A stretch of DNA of 22,620 bases from Chromera velia (taxonomy: Eukaryota > Sar > Chromeraceae). The first letter of the stretch is position 1. Every line of letters starts with the position of its first letter. Where the stretch lies: assembly GCA_018398765.1 (NCBI GenBank), contig JAHBMJ010002116.1:1-22620 (forward strand), given 5' to 3'. Shown here piece after piece: positions 1-10,954 of the stretch. The notes below the pieces were generated by a model. The model did no database searches, had not been told where the DNA came from, and worked only from the letters and a program-made list of their open reading frames with translations. A program made the position numbers and the translations under genes.

Positions 1-1657
1 CTCCCGCCGCCGCCCCCTCCCCCTCCTACAGTGCCCCTCCAGCACCCCCCTCCCCCTCCCCCTCGTTCAACTTGTGGGGGTACTGGATCTACCTCCGTTG
101 TCGATCCGGTCTCGTCTCTCTTTTTTTCGTCTCCTCCCAACCAAAGTGCTCAGGCAAGAAAGGGTGTCGCCTCACCGCTGGGCCCCCCTCCTGGCTTTGA
201 AGAAATGCGTACCAGCCCCATGAAGCCGCCCCGCAAGACAGTGCGTCCCCCCCCCGCTCCCGCAGCTCGTGCCCCCACTTCGTCTCTCGTCTCGCCTCTC
301 ATTGTTCCATGGGAACAACCTGACTCAAACGGTTCTATGATGATGCGGGGTGCACTTCAGTCGCAGCCAGACAGCAAGGCCCCTTTCTATCCGACCAATG
401 CTACTCCTGCTCCATTTCCCTGGTTCTCTGCCGCGTGTGACGATGAGACAGAGACAGAGGGCCCCAATGGGGTCCTGAATGCATTTGCGCCTCCTCTCGC
501 AGAGGCCAAAGCAGGGGGGGTGACAATGGCAGACTTGGAGACAGAGGACGAAGATGTCCAAAGCGCATTGAGAGCAGGGTTTGCGCCTGCTCCTCTTCGT
601 TCTTTCTCTCAGTCTGCCTCCTCCCACCTGCGTGCCAACAGAGCAATCGGGGGTGTTTTGGATGATGACGATGAGTCGATGATAGTTGACGGACCTCCAC
701 TCTCATCTCTGTCTCTGCACATGAACAGCAGCAGCAGGCCCCAGCTTCAGGCAACTGCTCAGCCCAAACCCAGCCAGCCGACTTTCCGGAGGTCGGGCAC
801 TGAGTCTTCCCGCGCTTTGAATGACTTTGAAGAGTTTGAGGATGACGATGAGACAGAGGAAGTGGGCGTGGTTGTGAGAGAAGAGGAGAGGGAGTGGGAT
901 GGGGTGGAGCAGGATGTTGGCAGGGACGGTGAGGAGACACGTCTTCGACAGGCTCCCCCTGCTGTCTCCCTTCCACTTCCCCCGAAGACCACCTCTCAGT
1001 TCCCTCTCCGAGAGGCTGCGGATGGGGACGCTCAGTTCAGTTTAGCCAACAGGTGGAGCACTCCCGTGAGTGTTCCCAATGGAGTGGGTTTGATGGGTGC
1101 AGGGTATCGGTCTGGTGCAACTGCAACGGGCAGAGCCACTACGTCTGTTTTCTCTGTTCTGGGTTCTTCTGCACCTCTGGCTGCTGATTTTGGCCTCAGA
1201 GGAGCTGAGCGTTCGGTCGCCAGTGGGCGGTCGCCTTGGGAAGAACAGCAGAAGGGGGAAAACACCACACGTACTGTTGTGTGGTCGGGTGCTGGGTCTT
1301 CTCGTGGGGTTTCCTTTCAGCTCCAGTCTGTCTTCTCCAACCCTTCCGCTTCAGTAGGGGGGGGCTCCAAACTGTGCTCTGTGTTGGGAAGTGTCAAGGA
1401 GGACAGTGTGGTTGTCTCAGCAAGAGAGAGTGGAAAGGTTGCCGCAGAGACGGCAGTCCAGGGTTGCGATGCGTCTGAAGTCTCGCCTGCGGGTTTTGAG
1501 TCGGAAGGGGATGTCGAGGGAGACGGAGATGAGGTGGACGTCGCAGAGGATCTGAGCCTCTGTGACTCGGAGGAGGGAAGGGGGAGCGAGAGGGAAGGAA
1601 TTGCAGCCCTTCCCGCCTACCATTACAAGGTGCAAACGGAGTCCTTCTCTTCTGCAG
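1..1657 (+). CDS. Proline-rich acidic protein, module 1 (5' end outside window)
   Basis: The frame is open from the first base, so the real start lies upstream; no ATG near the left edge is a credible start. The product begins in a polyproline run matching one in the downstream module (bases 1-56 are identical to 2640-2695). It continues with PPPAP and RAPTSS segments, a short SALRAGF motif near base 570, then long Ser/Gly-rich stretches broken by acidic clusters (DDDDE, DDDETEE). There is no transmembrane segment, signal peptide or enzyme motif. The exon most likely ends at 1657, where CAG|GTAAGA is a near-perfect donor; the frame stays open only six codons beyond it. By analogy with module 2, the missing N-terminus probably carries a CCCH zinc finger, which would suggest RNA binding, but that is inference. 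The exon can continue to 1905-2071 or splice in frame to 2212 (one gene with module 2). Coding status is supported by similarity to module 2; function is unknown. Confidence 0.7.
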
Positions 1658-1761
1658 GTAAGAAGCGAATGTGCTGATTTTTTTATCTGTGTTTGCGTGT
1701 TTGGTTCCGTTCCCTTTCAGGCAGCCTCGCATTGACGCAAGAAAGAATCCGTATTTAGTCC

Positions 1762-1790
1762 GCCTGCCTGCCTGCCTGCCTGCCTGCCTG
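1762..1790. repeat. CCTG tetranucleotide microsatellite
   Basis: About seven uninterrupted CCTG units lie inside the putative intron that follows module 1. Confidence 0.9.
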
Positions 1791-1904
1791 ATGTCACAGA
1801 AAGCTGGGCATGCCAGTCCCCCCTGAAAGTGTGCTTTAAAGCCTGCCTTACTTGTTGTGTGTGTCGACACATATACAAATACGCGTGTGTACCTGTGTGT
1901 GCAG

Positions 1905-2071
1905 AAAGGAGACTGCAGAGATCCTTTCCTGTGCACTCCGGAGACGTTGACGAGGTGGCAGACGAGAGCGTTGCTTTTGGGGTTGCAGATCATCGAACGG
2001 ATGGTTGGTTTTGTTGCAGCACTTTTCCCTCTCTGTCGGCGTGTGCGCTCTCTGTTGAGGATGTGTTTTAG
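1905..2071 (+). CDS. Alternative terminal exon of module 1
   Basis: An acceptor (TGTGTGTGCAG) ends at 1904. Joined to the exon ending at 1657 it keeps phase 1 and reads 55 residues to a TAG at 2069-2071. The peptide is acidic in its first half and Cys/Ser-rich near the end (GWFCCSTF). It resembles neither the C-terminal exons of module 2 nor any family I know. The exon is required if module 1 is a separate gene and absent if 1657 splices to 2212. Confidence 0.3.
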
Positions 2072-2234
2072 TCTCTATCAGTCTTTCTCCTCCCCTTTAG
2101 CCTGAACTGAACAACAACTTTCCCGTCGTGTGTGTTGTCTTTCTGGTGTTCTCTTTTTTCGTTGCTCCGCTTGTTGTAGAAATTTTTCTGCTGACTCCTT
2201 TCGTGATGCAGAAGCAGGTCTCCATTCGGCTGTG

Positions 2235-5035
2235 ATGCCTTCAACGGGTCTCGGCGAGGCAAAAACAGCCGCCTTGAACATCAGCACAACATCGCTCACG
2301 TGCTGCCGTCGCTACAACGAGCGGCGGTGTAACGGGCGGGGGTGCCGATTCCGTCACGCGTGTTCGGAGTGTGATCGTCTTCCGGACCTTCCTGAGGAGG
2401 CCAAACTTCATCCCGCACGTCTGTGTCCCCGGAGAGCGTCAGCCGCCGCTGGCGTTTCTTCTCCTCCAAGTTGTGGAATGGAGGGAGCAGTCACAGAGGG
2501 AGAGGGAAGCAGCAGCAACAGAGCAGGGGCTCGTCAGATTCCGTCTAAAGCTGCTCAAGCGATGGCAGCAGTCTCATCATCTCCATCCACTCTTCCTCCC
2601 CCTCGCCCTTCTGCTGCTGCCGATGGTTTCGGGCGACGACTCCCGCCGCCGCCCCCTCCCCCTCCTACAGTGCCCCTCCAGCACCCCCCTCCCCCACCTC
2701 CCCCGATGTCTACACCTAAGCCGAAGCAGTACACTTCCGCCGCCTCGAGCCCCTCTCTACCCCCCGGCCTGGAGGGCACAATTGCGTCCAGACAGCCGAC
2801 GCCTCCCATGAAGGTTGTGTGTCCCCCTCCCGCACCCACAGCGAGAGCGCCCACCTCCTCTCTGTCGTTTCTCCCTGCAAACAGCAGCCGAGGGGGGTCC
2901 ACACTCGAGGCCTTCAGCACTGCCCACCAGATGAGTGTCGTCATGGAAACCTCCAAGAAATCCAGCCCCCCTCCCCCTCCCCTCCGATCCCTCTCTGATG
3001 ATTACGATGCCAGAGAGGACGGCGAGACTTGGGGAAGTGAGCTTGATTTCGAGAGCGTGGAGAGTGCCATCAGGGCAGGATTCGGTTTCCAGTTCCTATT
3101 GAAGGATGACGATGCCGAATCTGCAAGGGGAGGGGCGGGGATGGGGATGCAACTTGGCTTGGAGTCTGCACATCCTGCTCTGGAAGGTCAACAACAGCAG
3201 CAGCAGCAGCAGCAGACGGGCTGTGTAGTCCCTCCTCCGAAACCTACTGCAGCTGTTGGTGAGGTTGGTGTGACTTTCACAAAGAAGGAGACACCTGCTT
3301 CCGTCTCTTCGCTTTCAAGGGGCATGAGACGTGGGAGTACAGGACCGTTGTCTGCCTGCTCCTCTCGCCGCAGCAACCGTTCTCGTTCCTCCCGCCTCAC
3401 ACGCAGAAGATACACCCCAGGCCCCCACCCTCGGGTGATTGCAGGGGGCCTCTCCATGGCTGCTTCTGCTGTGAATGAGCAGGATTTCCTGGGGCCCTCT
3501 CTCGACCTCGGGGGACTTGCAAGAGACTTTGCAGTGACGTCCCCTGAAGAGGTGAGTTCCTTGGACCCCACGTCTGCCAATTCTCTGGCCCCGCCTCCGC
3601 CCTCAATAGGCCGCCGCGGTCGTTCTTCCGCCTCCTCCCAGCGTTCCCACTCCTCTGGTCGCACCCACACTAACACTGAGACAGCCTCAATGTCTGGGTG
3701 GGAAGAGTCAGAGACTGAGGGTGAGGGTGATGAGGGTGAGGTTAGTGAGGAAGGAGGACGTCTCTGCCTTCCTGACTATCGCGTCTCTGTCGTTCTTGCA
3801 AGACTGGAGAATGAGTTCCTTCGAGCGCAGATGGAGGCCGTGACAGAGATGAGTACCCGATGTGTTCGATCGAGCTCCTCCCCCTCTCCTCTGTCTCAGA
3901 AGTCTTCCGCCTCTGAATCCCCAAACTCGTGCTCTGTTGAAGAGGACGGAGAGGGGATGAAGAAGGATCGAGAGAGAGAGTTCTCCGACGTGGAGGCAGA
4001 AGAAGGGGCGAAGCTCGTTGTGGAGGCGGCAAAGCCTCCCGTGATGTTGATGCGACACGCTGGACAGCATCTTCTCGTCAGACTTGGGTTTTCTCCTGGG
4101 GGGGCAGTGGCTCAAAAGTTGAAGGTGAGTAGGTGGGTGGGTGGGTGGGTGGAGATTAGGGTGTTGTTTAACGAAAAGACCGGTTTCAGCAGAAACGGTG
4201 TAACGAAAAGACCGTTTTCAACAGAACTTTTCTGCTGCTTTTCCTACCCAAAGATATTCTGGTGCTTTGAAGGTGTATTCTCAGCACAAGTCCCCCTTCC
4301 TTCCCTCCTTCATATTCTTCTGCCTGCCTGATCCATCCTTCCTTCTGTTGTCTGCAGGACATCTGGAGATGTGCAGGAGGGTCCTCCTCGTCCTCTCCTT
4401 CCCCCGTCTCTGTGGGGCTCCGTGTGGGTGGAGTGATCGTCAGGGCTGAGCCTCTGCCTGTGCCTGCGCAGCGCCAAGAGGACTGGTTTGACGTGGAAGG
4501 TCAGTCAGTTGTTGGGTGGTCTAGTTGGTTCATTCTGCTGGTGGTCGGTAGTAAGGAAGGACAGATGGAGGTTGGATTTTTCGTTTGGACGAGCAGACAG
4601 TTCCGGTAAATAAATGGGGATTTTTGGATTCGCGAGGAAGAGAAAGGGTACTCACTACATTTTACAAAGAAAGATGTTTGGTAGTCTCCATACCCTCCCT
4701 TAGGTTGTTGCTGTATGTTCTTTCTGACTGTCTTCCTCTTCTATGCAGAGTTTGCGTTCGTCTTCTGTGGAGCGCCCTCGTTGGACAGCGGCACGTCGCC
4801 GGTCCAGGTTCTCTTCTTGGGAGGGAGTGGGAGCGAAATTGAGGGCGTGCAGGAAGGTGCAGGGGGTGTGTCTACACAGGCAAGCGCTTCTCCGAGCTCA
4901 GAAGGGAAGGGCGGTGACGAAGTTTCGGTCAGGGAAGAAGAGGAGGAGAATTCACCTGCTGGATCTGGAAATGGGACTGTGGGTGTGTGTGTGAAGCTTT
5001 TTGAGCTTCGTGAGCTGTTGCTCAGATTCGGATGA
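2235..5035 (+). CDS. CCCH zinc-finger, proline-rich and acidic protein (module 2)
   Basis: Three exons: 2235-4124, 4358-4499 and 4749-5035, joined in phases 0 and 1 through AAG|GTGAGT and AAG|GTCAGT donors and TGCAG acceptors. Together they encode 772 residues ending at TGA 5033-5035. The ATG at 2235 is the first in frame. Residues 24-41 form a CCCH finger (C24-x7-C32-x4-C37-x3-H41), followed at once by a C-x2-C-x12-H-x4-C arrangement (C43, C46, H59, C64). Next come polyproline around residues 135-158, an ESAIRAGF motif, a nine-residue polyglutamine at 319-327, an Arg/Ser-rich stretch (SRRSNRSRSSR) and acidic clusters. The C-terminal ~165 residues, across all three exons, are less repetitive (hydrophobic strands, last residues LFELRELLLRFG) and may fold. 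CCCH fingers usually bind RNA, so an RNA-regulatory role is plausible but inferred. It is a tandem paralogue of the 1-1657 module and may be the same gene. Confidence 0.75.
3189..3215 (+). repeat. CAA/CAG run encoding polyglutamine
   Basis: Nine glutamine codons in a row (two CAA then seven CAG) within the module 2 exon. Module 1 has no such run, so it arose or expanded after duplication, or was lost from the other copy. Confidence 0.9.
4131..4152. repeat. GGTG microsatellite next to a splice donor
   Basis: About five GGTG units start six bases inside the first intron of module 2, just after the GTGAGT donor. Confidence 0.85.
4169..4226. repeat. Direct repeat, 26-base units at 32-base spacing
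   Basis: Units at 4169-4194 and 4201-4226 both begin TAACGAAAAGACCG and match at 24 of 26 positions. They lie within the intron 4125-4357. The first unit and its spacer also form an imperfect hairpin (ACCGGTTTC with GAAACGGT). Confidence 0.85.
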
Positions 5036-5130
5036 AAGAAAAGCTGAGAAGGGAGAGAGAGGAGGGAAAGGAAAGGGACCTCCTCTCTTCTGCATTTGAA
5101 TCACGTCATAAACGTTCGTTTCTTTCTTCT

Positions 5131-5166
5131 CTCTGTGTGTGTGTGCGTGTGTACATGTATGTGTGT
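5131..5166. repeat. GT-rich microsatellite
   Basis: Imperfect GT dinucleotide tract with GC and AT interruptions, just downstream of the module 2 stop codon. Confidence 0.8.
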
Positions 5167-5700
5167 TCACCACGTAATGGAAACTTCTTGGTTTGCGTGA
5201 AGGCAGTGGAGGGAAGCTCTGATGACATGGAGGGAATATTCTCAGCCAGCGCTTGAGAAAGAGAGAAGAAGAAGAGAGGGATTAAAAAGTCATCGTCGCA
5301 GAAAGGGAACAAGACGAGGGTTGACGACATCAAAAGGGGGCAAAGGTGTACATACTGCTGCTCCGCAAGGTGTGCTCTTGTTCATTCTGCAATTCAACAA
5401 AGAAAGGAAGGACGCTTGTTGACAGACTGACTGGTTGACTGGGTGGGTCAGAAGAAATCTGTCTTCTACAGACCTTCGTTCATTGACTGCATGCCTTTCT
5501 GATTTGATGATTTTGCATGTCTGTGGTTTCGTTGGCGTGAGTGAGTGAGGGTGCATGACATGGCGTGATATGATATGAATGAGGCGTATGCACGCGTGCA
5601 TATCTTCACATTTGAGTGTTTTTGTGACGAAGAGACAAATCAAGGGACCGAGCTTATTTCAATCAATCGGTCTCTCGGTCGGAACGCGTTTGTGCTTTTC

Positions 5701-5733
5701 AGAAAAAAAAAGAAAGAAAGAAAGAAAGAAAGA
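5701..5733. repeat. GAAA microsatellite
   Basis: An A-run followed by about six GAAA units. Confidence 0.9.
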
Positions 5734-7977
5734 CCCTGTCTGACTGACCAGGAAGGAGGGAGAGACCCTGAGTGAGATGCTCTCCCCTCTCCTCCCCTCC
5801 CCTAGCTCCGCTGGTCCCTTCCGTCTCCTTCCAATCCTTTTCATTCAGTCGCTCCTCGTCTCTCCGTCTGAACGAACTTTCGAAACATCGTCTTCCTTCC
5901 ACTCTCCCCACCCATCCTGAGAGGGATCATGACCCTCCCTCCACCTTCCATCCATTCAACAACACATCCGATGAGATCATCAACACAACACATGACGACC
6001 CGCGGTCGCCTTGTCTTGTGTCGTCTTTCTGGTGGTCTTCGTTTCTTTTCCTTCTGTCTTCGTTATTCGCGACCGTCTCCGTCTGATGGCCGAGATAGAT
6101 CAACCTCCTTCCTACTTTTTCTTCTTTCCTCTTGTCTTCTCCTCTCCCCCCTTCCCTTTTTCTATCTCTCTCGGTCTCTCTGGAGAGAGGGAAAACGATA
6201 AGCGGGGAGCGTGCTTACGTGAGAAAGTCGTTACGCTTTCTTGTTCTTTATGCGCGTTGCATTCAACTGATGTATGCATGCATGTACATGTAACTTTGGA
6301 AGAAGTCGTGCTTGCCTTCTTCTCTTCTCTGCTCTTCTTCATTTTGTCTTCTCTTCACCCCCCTTACTTCAACGACGGTCGAGTCTGCATTCGCCAGTGC
6401 CTGCTCGACTCTGCTTCTGTCCGCACGAATGAGGTCTTCCTTTTCTTCACTTCCCCCTCCCTTCTTTCTTTCCCTGCTTCACCCACGTCTGTCTCATCCT
6501 CATTCTACGTTCCTTCCTTGCTTGCTTGTCTTTTTGTTGGTTTGAATGCACGAGAGAGATTCTCCCCCCTGAATCGACGGGAGGGAAAAGAGGGAGAGGT
6601 GTGTTGGACTAGACAGACAATACAGAAAGAGGAAAGAAAAGTAAGTATCGATCTGCATCATCGAGCATCAGAAGAATTCGTTCTGTGACGGGATCAAATT
6701 TGTTCACAGTGAGTTCGGGACTGAATGAAGCTTTTTCATTGGCGGTATGTCCGTGTATGTATGGAATGGGTGGTTGGCCTTGACCTCTTTTTTCAATTCA
6801 AACAAAAGTCAAGACGGCAATTCTCCTCTCCTCTTCAGTCATCCGAAAAAAAGAGAGAAGAGATGAAAGGAGGAAAATGAAAGAGGAAACGTCACACATT
6901 TCCCTCCTGCCTCTCTTTCTCACTCTTTCTGTTGAGGAATTTCCTCTATCTATCCATCCATTCACTCAACTTCCATTTTGATCATCATCCATTTACCTTT
7001 TCTCTTCCTTCTCTTTTATCTTACCCTTAGGTACATGCCGATGTGCAGTGAAACCAAGTCAAAGCATCACAGTCAAAACGACGACTTACTAGACTGGGCG
7101 GATTCAGTTGAAGAACAACGAGAGGGAATACAGACAGATAGAGAAGAAAGAAAACTTACAGACGAAAGGGGTTGGAAGGAGCCGCTCGTTCCCCCTCCCC
7201 TCTTTCTTTCTTCGTTTGTGTAGAGACGTGGATGCCTCGCTCAGCTGAAAGAAAAAGAAAGGAAAGGAGGAAAGAATGGAAATTCTTCGAAAGAACACCT
7301 TTTTGAGCATGCAGTCATTTCTCTTTTTGAGATCTCAATATCTGTAGAGAGGGAAGGGAGGAGCACAGGAATTTTTTAGGCAAGCGTTGGTGCGCGTGGT
7401 TTGCTGGTCTGTCTGGTTATACAGGGCAGGTTGAGAGAAACGGAAGGAACGGTTGTGCAATCGGTCGATCAATCGGTCATTGTGAAATGCTGAATTCCTT
7501 CCTGCCTCCTTCCGTCGAAGGAGACGGGATTGAAGGGGCTGCAGGGAGAGGGGTGTGCAGTGTGAGGGTCCAGAGGGGAGTGCACTATCTCAGTGCGCTT
7601 GAGAACGGGATGACTGTCTGTCTCCCTGTGAACGGCCTCTCTTCCCTCTCAACGCTTCCCTTCTTCTTCTTCTTCTCCTTTCATCAAGTGCACACCGTTG
7701 CATACTCTCCTTTCAACAGCACACCTCCAGCTTGCTCCACTCACTTCCCGTTTTTGTAGCTGTAGCTGCTGCCTGTTGTCGGAGGGAAGGCCAAAGAAGC
7801 AGAAAAAAGAGAGACGCTTCAGGAAGGAACGAACGACTGAAGGAACGGTGAGGTGAGGGGAGTTTCGTATCTGAACAGCAGAGCTTCTTCACTTTGACTG
7901 TCAGAGGAGAAAGACAGCAATTAAGAAAGGAGAAGCCAAGAAGGTAGAAAGACAACACGAGGCAAGTAAAATGACTG

Positions 7978-8015
7978 AAAGAAAAGAAAGAAAGAAGGAA
8001 AGAAAGAAAGAAAAG
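7978..8015. repeat. GAAA/GGAA microsatellite
   Basis: Imperfect GAAA tract with a GGAA interruption; the opposite strand reads as a CTTT tract. Confidence 0.9.
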
Positions 8016-8236
8016 CAGTACCTTCCATCTGACATCACCCGCATGTTGGGGATGAGCTGCAACTGCCGTGCCGCTGCTCGGCGAGACCATCCATGCAGAA
8101 AGAAGCAAAAACGAAAGACAGAAGTTCGGGAGGTGGCCATTACAAAGTTTGAAAAAGAGAAACGCGGCCTGTCCATCTGTTTCGTTTTTGGCCCCGTGAC
8201 TGAATGAATTCCGGGCATTCAAGATGTGACTTGCAG

Positions 8237-8252
8237 ATGGATGGATGGATGG
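8237..8252. repeat. ATGG tetranucleotide repeat
   Basis: Four ATGG units in tandem within the gene-poor spacer. Confidence 0.8.
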
Positions 8253-9890
8253 AGGGAATGCATTGAGCATGCAAGAAGTCTGATTGATTTGGCTCCACTC
8301 CGTTTCTTGTTTTTTGTGTTTGTTCTCTGTTTGTCACCTTCGCGCCGCGTCGCGTGGTGTCCTTTCTGTTTCTCTTTCTTCGCATTCTTTTTCTGTAAGC
8401 ATCGTGAGTGATTTGTGTCCGCGTGAATGAACAGAACGGAAGACGGACTGTTGACCTCCCTTCCTTAACCACCCATCATGCGACGTGTTTGAGGATGCAG
8501 GGGGGGAGTGAGCTGCTTGGTGCGCCAAGAGATGGATGGGCGGGCGGGAGGGACATGCGACGCCCTGAAGAGAAGAAACAACGCATTGAGGGACATGTAC
8601 ATGATAAAGGTGAACGAACGTTCGGTGTGCTGCTTTTTCATGGTAATGATGTGTTTGTGTGTGTGAATCTTGACTGCTGCTGCTGCCGATTCAACAAACT
8701 CTTTTCTTGCTCCTCAAGAGTTCAAGAGAAGGAAGGAGGCATGGTTGAGTGAGTTGGTGGATGAGTACTGTTCATGAGCGCACCGATCGAAGGTCAAATT
8801 CACATGAATGAGGTTTCATCTCTTCATTCGTTCCTTTTGCTTGCGTGCCTGCCTGCCTGTCTTCTTTCTCTCCTTTCTTTGTTGATGGTCTGCTTCCTCC
8901 GCCTCTTTCAAACAGGAAGGAGGTGGTGGCGATGCTCTCTCTTTCTCTCTATCCAATTGCGTAAGAAAGACTCACTTTCTTCTTCTGATATGACGGTGTC
9001 GCGCCGACCCGTTATGTCGAAAGGTGAGGGTCTCTAGGAAAGCAAACAAGGAAGGCGTGTGCCCTTTTCTGCAACCAATCCTTTCTCATTCGAGCTGCGA
9101 CGTGCTGCAGGTCTTGTGTGATAGTTCTTCTTCTGTCCTGTGTTTTCAGCTTTTTCTGTCTTGCACGCGTTGCATGCGAATGGATGGATCTGCAGGAAGA
9201 GATAGATTCTCTTTCTCTCCTTGTTTCCTTTTCTTTTCTTCACTTCTGCATGGGACACCAACCATCCGGGCTAGGGAATTCGTCTTCATTCATTCAGTCT
9301 TTATTTCTTTCTTTCACTGCGACGGAGAAAGGAAAAAGGGGGAAATCTGACCTCCGGTTTCTCTTTTGACTGCTCTCCTTGGATCTGTAAAGTGGGCAGT
9401 TAGCAAAGCGGAGCGGAAAGGAAATCGAGAAGAGGAAATCCGTTCCCTCTCTCGAACGAAAAAAGAAATTTTCACTCTGTGTGGTGAGGTTTTTTAATTG
9501 GTTGACCTGTGTGCACATATCCTGTGTGTGCATTCAAGTGCACCAAACCCGTCCTTTGTTCCTTCCTTCTCACTTTCGTTTCTTCCCGCGTCGGTCCGAT
9601 AGATAACGCTCGTAAGTTTTTCGTCTTCTTTCTTACTCTGTTGTTGTTTCTTCTTTGTGTTTGCTGCAAAGTTTTCTCTTTCCTCCTTCACGATATTTGC
9701 TCGTCATCTTGTTGTGTTGTTTGCTTGCCTGTCTGTTGTTTTATGCTGTCATCAAACGGGCGGTGATGTTATTCTTTTCTTCTTTTCTGGCCGGTGTCTT
9801 TGATTGATGGCTTTGTGGAGTCTGCCTGTCCGACTTTTTACTTCTCTTTCTTCTTCTTTTCTTCCTCTTGCTTGTCTCATCTGGTCTTTT

Positions 9891-9906
9891 CTTTCTTTCT
9901 TTCTTT
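9891..9906. repeat. CTTT microsatellite
   Basis: About four CTTT units in a longer pyrimidine-rich stretch, followed by a short GT run. Confidence 0.8.
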
Positions 9907-10917
9907 GGTGTGTGTGTGACTGACTCTATCAAGTCGTTTGTTTGATGCTGGGGAGTAGCGTGATGGAATTGAAATTTCGAAAGCAACGATCATCTATTTG
10001 ACACAACCAATGAAGAGAGAAAGACTATTCTGGTACAGCGAGAGAGACTGACGGTTCGCATTCCAATTGAGAGAGCAAAAAGAAGAAATTGAGAAAGACA
10101 GGCAGACACCAAACAAGTCAGAGAGAGAGAATGGGACGGGATCAACTTCCTTCCTTTCTGCCTCCCACTCTTTAATTCTACGAATACCTATGTAGGTCTG
10201 TATATGAATGATTTTTTTCCCTTTCCTCTCGAAAAGGAGGATCGAGGAAGGGATGTCTTTGATGACGTCACACTGACTGACTAAGTGAATAAGCCGACCG
10301 GATGAATTCCTTTTGTCTCTCCGAAGGAAAGAATGAAGAGAAGGGAGGTGACGAAAGAAGGGAAAAGCCTCAAGTAAGGAGGAGAGTCGGAAAGGAAAGA
10401 GAGAAAAGGAATTCAGGGGGAGAACGTCATGCAGTCCGTCCACTTTCCTTCCTTGCAGTGAGTGACCTCAGAGGACCGTTTGTGGTCTTCTCCCTCCCAC
10501 CATCTGATTATCTACCGTGCCACCCGCAGATTCCATCCACTGTCCCTCAGAGTACGTCACACCACAACGCCTGTCCCCTCCCCCCCCTCCCCTCTCCCCT
10601 CTCCTCGATCGCATCGAGAGAGGGAGGGAGGGTGACCGTCCTCTAGCTGTTTTCTTTCTTTCTTTCCCTTCATTGTTTCCCTCTTCCTTCGTCAGTCCAC
10701 CGGCCCGCCTTCGACTTTCAAGGTAAGAAAACACAGAGCAGAACATGCAGACGTGATGAAGACGGAATTCCCTTCAGCTGTGTAGCCTCGATCGATCATG
10801 CAGTCTCCTCTCCTCGTATGTGGGAAAGGGAAAGGAGAATGTCTCCCGAATTTGAGAGGCACTGGCTGGCAGAGAAAAGGACTGCAGACAGGCATGTATA
10901 GACGGGCAGTGGAGGTC

Positions 10918-10920
<3 letters not shown>

Positions 10921-10949
<29 letters not shown>
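10921..10949. repeat. AG dinucleotide microsatellite
   Basis: About 14 uninterrupted AG units. Confidence 0.95.

Positions 10950-10954
<5 letters not shown>

Larger units (their letters stand above)
1658..2211 (+). other. Probable intron (or 3' intron plus short intergenic gap) between the two modules
   Basis: It begins with a strong donor (GTAAGA at 1658) and ends in a T-rich tract followed by GATGCAG at 2205-2211. Splicing 1657 to 2212 leaves the reading frame intact and enters the frame of module 2, 23 bases before its first ATG. In the other model an acceptor at 1904 gives a last exon at 1905-2071, leaving only about 163 bases before the ATG at 2235. I saw no poly(A) signal or TATA box in that gap. 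The short gap and strong pyrimidine tract make me lean slightly to a single gene. Confidence 0.45.

Noticed and set aside
325-976. Minus-strand open frames (100 and 191 codons) opposite module 1
   Set aside because: They are shadows of the plus-strand coding exon. Their content is Pro/His/Leu-rich with no motif, and the plus frame is supported by the paralogous module.
6011-6688. 225-codon plus-strand frame rich in Phe, Ser and Leu
   Set aside because: It translates a long pyrimidine-rich stretch. The hydrophobic look comes from base composition, and there is no domain pattern or splice support.
7487-7759. 90-codon frame with a moderately protein-like first half
   Set aside because: No recognisable motif and no phase-compatible exons found nearby. 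Kept only as a remark in the spacer description.
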